Source: Neisseriaceae bacterium (lineage in GTDB: Bacteria; Pseudomonadota; Gammaproteobacteria; Burkholderiales; Neisseriaceae). From it: a stretch of DNA of 5,644 nucleotides. The DNA lies in contig JAFSQZ010000025.1 of the NCBI GenBank assembly GCA_017446355.1, positions 1-5,644 on the forward strand, read 5' to 3'. Below are positions 5,072 through 5,644 of the stretch, piece after piece (the first letter of the stretch is position 1; each line of letters begins with the position of its first letter). Made by a program: the position numbers and the translations under genes. Below the pieces are notes generated by a model, which was not told the origin of the DNA, did not search any database, and worked only from the letters and a program-made list of their open reading frames with translations.

Positions 5072-5078
5072 GAAATAG

Positions 5079-5510
5079 TTAGTGTTGATTGAGTTTTTGT
5101 GTAGCAGCTTTATCCAGTTGGCAATCTTCTACAATAATGGTGTGTGCCATACCTTCTTTTTCTGCATAAGACAATTTGCCCCCATTAACTTCGGTAAGGT
5201 TATCGGCATTTGCAGGCAGCGTTGTCCACATAGTTGGAAGCGATTGTGGATCTGTGCTGACAAAAGTGTTCATTAAAATATTGTTGATGCGCCACATACC
5301 AGGAGAAATAACGCCGTTGAGCTTAACTTGTGCCACCACAACATCATTGCCTTTAATGCCATACATAGCGGTTAAAGGTAGGCGTGTTTGTTCATCTATT
5401 TTGCATTGATAAGCAACTTCAACAGTGCGATCAATGGTGGTTTCTTCTGCGGCATATGTGGCTGTTGCAGTGATACAAAGCAAACTTAAAAGAATAGGGC
5501 GAATGTTCAT
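5079..5510 (-). CDS. secreted two-cysteine protein, resembling Neisseria adhesin complex protein (ACP)
   Basis: 143 residues from the ATG at 5508-5510, which has GAGAAG four bases upstream (5520-5515). The frame extends 10 codons further to a TTG at 5540, but that start lacks a binding site and would spoil the signal peptide. Residues 1-20 form a Sec signal peptide (MNIRPILLSLL..., cleavage after TYA). Cys12 is in the hydrophobic core and not in a lipobox, so this is not a lipoprotein. The mature protein has two cysteines, Cys36 in VEVAYQC and Cys130 in IIVEDC. They bracket a beta-rich body, a pattern shared with Neisseria ACP (TVSYVC ... KDC) and with the MliC/PliC lysozyme-inhibitor type fold, where a disulfide joins the first and last strands. 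The resemblance is from memory of motifs and is not proof. A promoter is predicted at 5553-5581, and a terminator follows at once. Confidence 0.88.
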   Translation of the reverse strand: MNIRPILLSLLCITATATYAAEETTIDRTVEVAYQCKIDEQTRLPLTAMYGIKGNDVVVAQVKLNGVISPGMWRINNILMNTFVSTDPQSLPTMWTTLPANADNLTEVNGGKLSYAEKEGMAHTIIVEDCQLDKAATQKLNQH

Positions 5511-5552
5511 AATACTTCTCAACTTTCTAAACGAAAACAAATGAAAGGCAAT

Positions 5553-5581
5553 ATTGAAAAATAGGCAAGAAATGTTGTCAA
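5553..5581 (-). promoter_or_regulatory. predicted sigma70 promoter for the secreted ACP-like protein gene
   Basis: On the - strand a perfect -35 box TTGACA (5581-5576) is followed after 17 bases by TTCAAT (5558-5553), which matches TATAAT at 4 of 6 positions. This would start transcription near 5546 and leave a leader of about 35 bases before the ATG at 5510. The -10 box is weak at its second position, so the call rests mostly on the -35 box and the spacing. Confidence 0.55.
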
Positions 5582-5644
5582 ATAAAATAACACAGTTTTA
5601 CAGATGTTTAATGATAAATGCTTACAATAGCAGCATACACCGCA

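Noticed and set aside
5214..5225. AGGCAGC inside the secreted-protein gene as an uptake sequence
   Set aside because: Only the first 7 of 12 bases match; the CTGAA end is missing.
5508..5540. A longer start (TTG at 5540) for the secreted ACP-like protein
   Set aside because: It has no ribosome binding site and would place a basic 10-residue extension before the signal peptide; the ATG at 5510 has GAGAAG at good spacing.
5597..5628. Possible + strand promoter, TTTACA ... TACAAT, for a gene beyond the window
   Set aside because: TACAAT (5623-5628) is a fair -10 box, but the spacer to TTTACA is 20 bases and no better -35 box is present; the downstream gene is not visible.
1..5644. Mobile element, CRISPR array, toxin-antitoxin or defence system
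   Set aside because: No transposase, integrase, terminal inverted repeats of IS type, spaced repeats, or recognisable defence domains were seen; the genes are ordinary chromosomal functions with uniform base composition by eye.

Overview
The window looks like an AT-rich chromosomal segment of a member of the Neisseriaceae. The main evidence is a repeated 12-mer, AGGCAGCCTGAA (and its close relative AGGCTGCCTGAA). These match the DNA uptake sequence (DUS) dialects known as AG-kingDUS and AG-simDUS, not the GCCGTCTGAA core of typical Neisseria. This points to the Kingella / Simonsiella / Alysiella side of the family. The genus cannot be settled from sequence alone, because most copies here read as one dialect on one strand and the other dialect on the opposite strand.

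Layout, left half (+ strand): the 3' end of an unidentified gene (1-87); a small secreted coiled-coil protein (118-423); glnB, the PII nitrogen signalling protein (472-810), followed by a strong hairpin terminator (823-868) with a broken DUS at its apex; an intact DUS (876-887). Next comes a probable three-gene unit: a PlsC-type lysophosphatidate acyltransferase (900-1631), a YgjP/SprT-like zinc metallopeptidase (1633-2319, one base after the previous stop) and a DegP/HtrA-family periplasmic serine protease with two PDZ domains (2358-3836). A 15-bp AT-rich palindrome (3886-3935) lies in the convergent gap and can terminate transcription from both sides.

Right half (- strand, read from right to left): a probable sigma70 promoter (5553-5581), a secreted two-cysteine protein that resembles the Neisseria adhesin complex protein / lysozyme-inhibitor fold (5079-5510), a terminator made from an inverted pair of DUS-like sequences (5036-5071), a previously uncalled 56-residue two-helix membrane protein (4866-5036), and a TauE/SafE-family membrane transporter (4026-4835).

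The functional content is mostly housekeeping: nitrogen sensing, phospholipid synthesis, envelope quality control and anion export. I found no phage, IS element, CRISPR array, toxin-antitoxin pair or defence system. The interesting material is the behaviour of the uptake sequences (coding in a fixed reading frame inside proteins, forming terminators, a split copy) and the small membrane gene whose start codon touches the preceding terminator.
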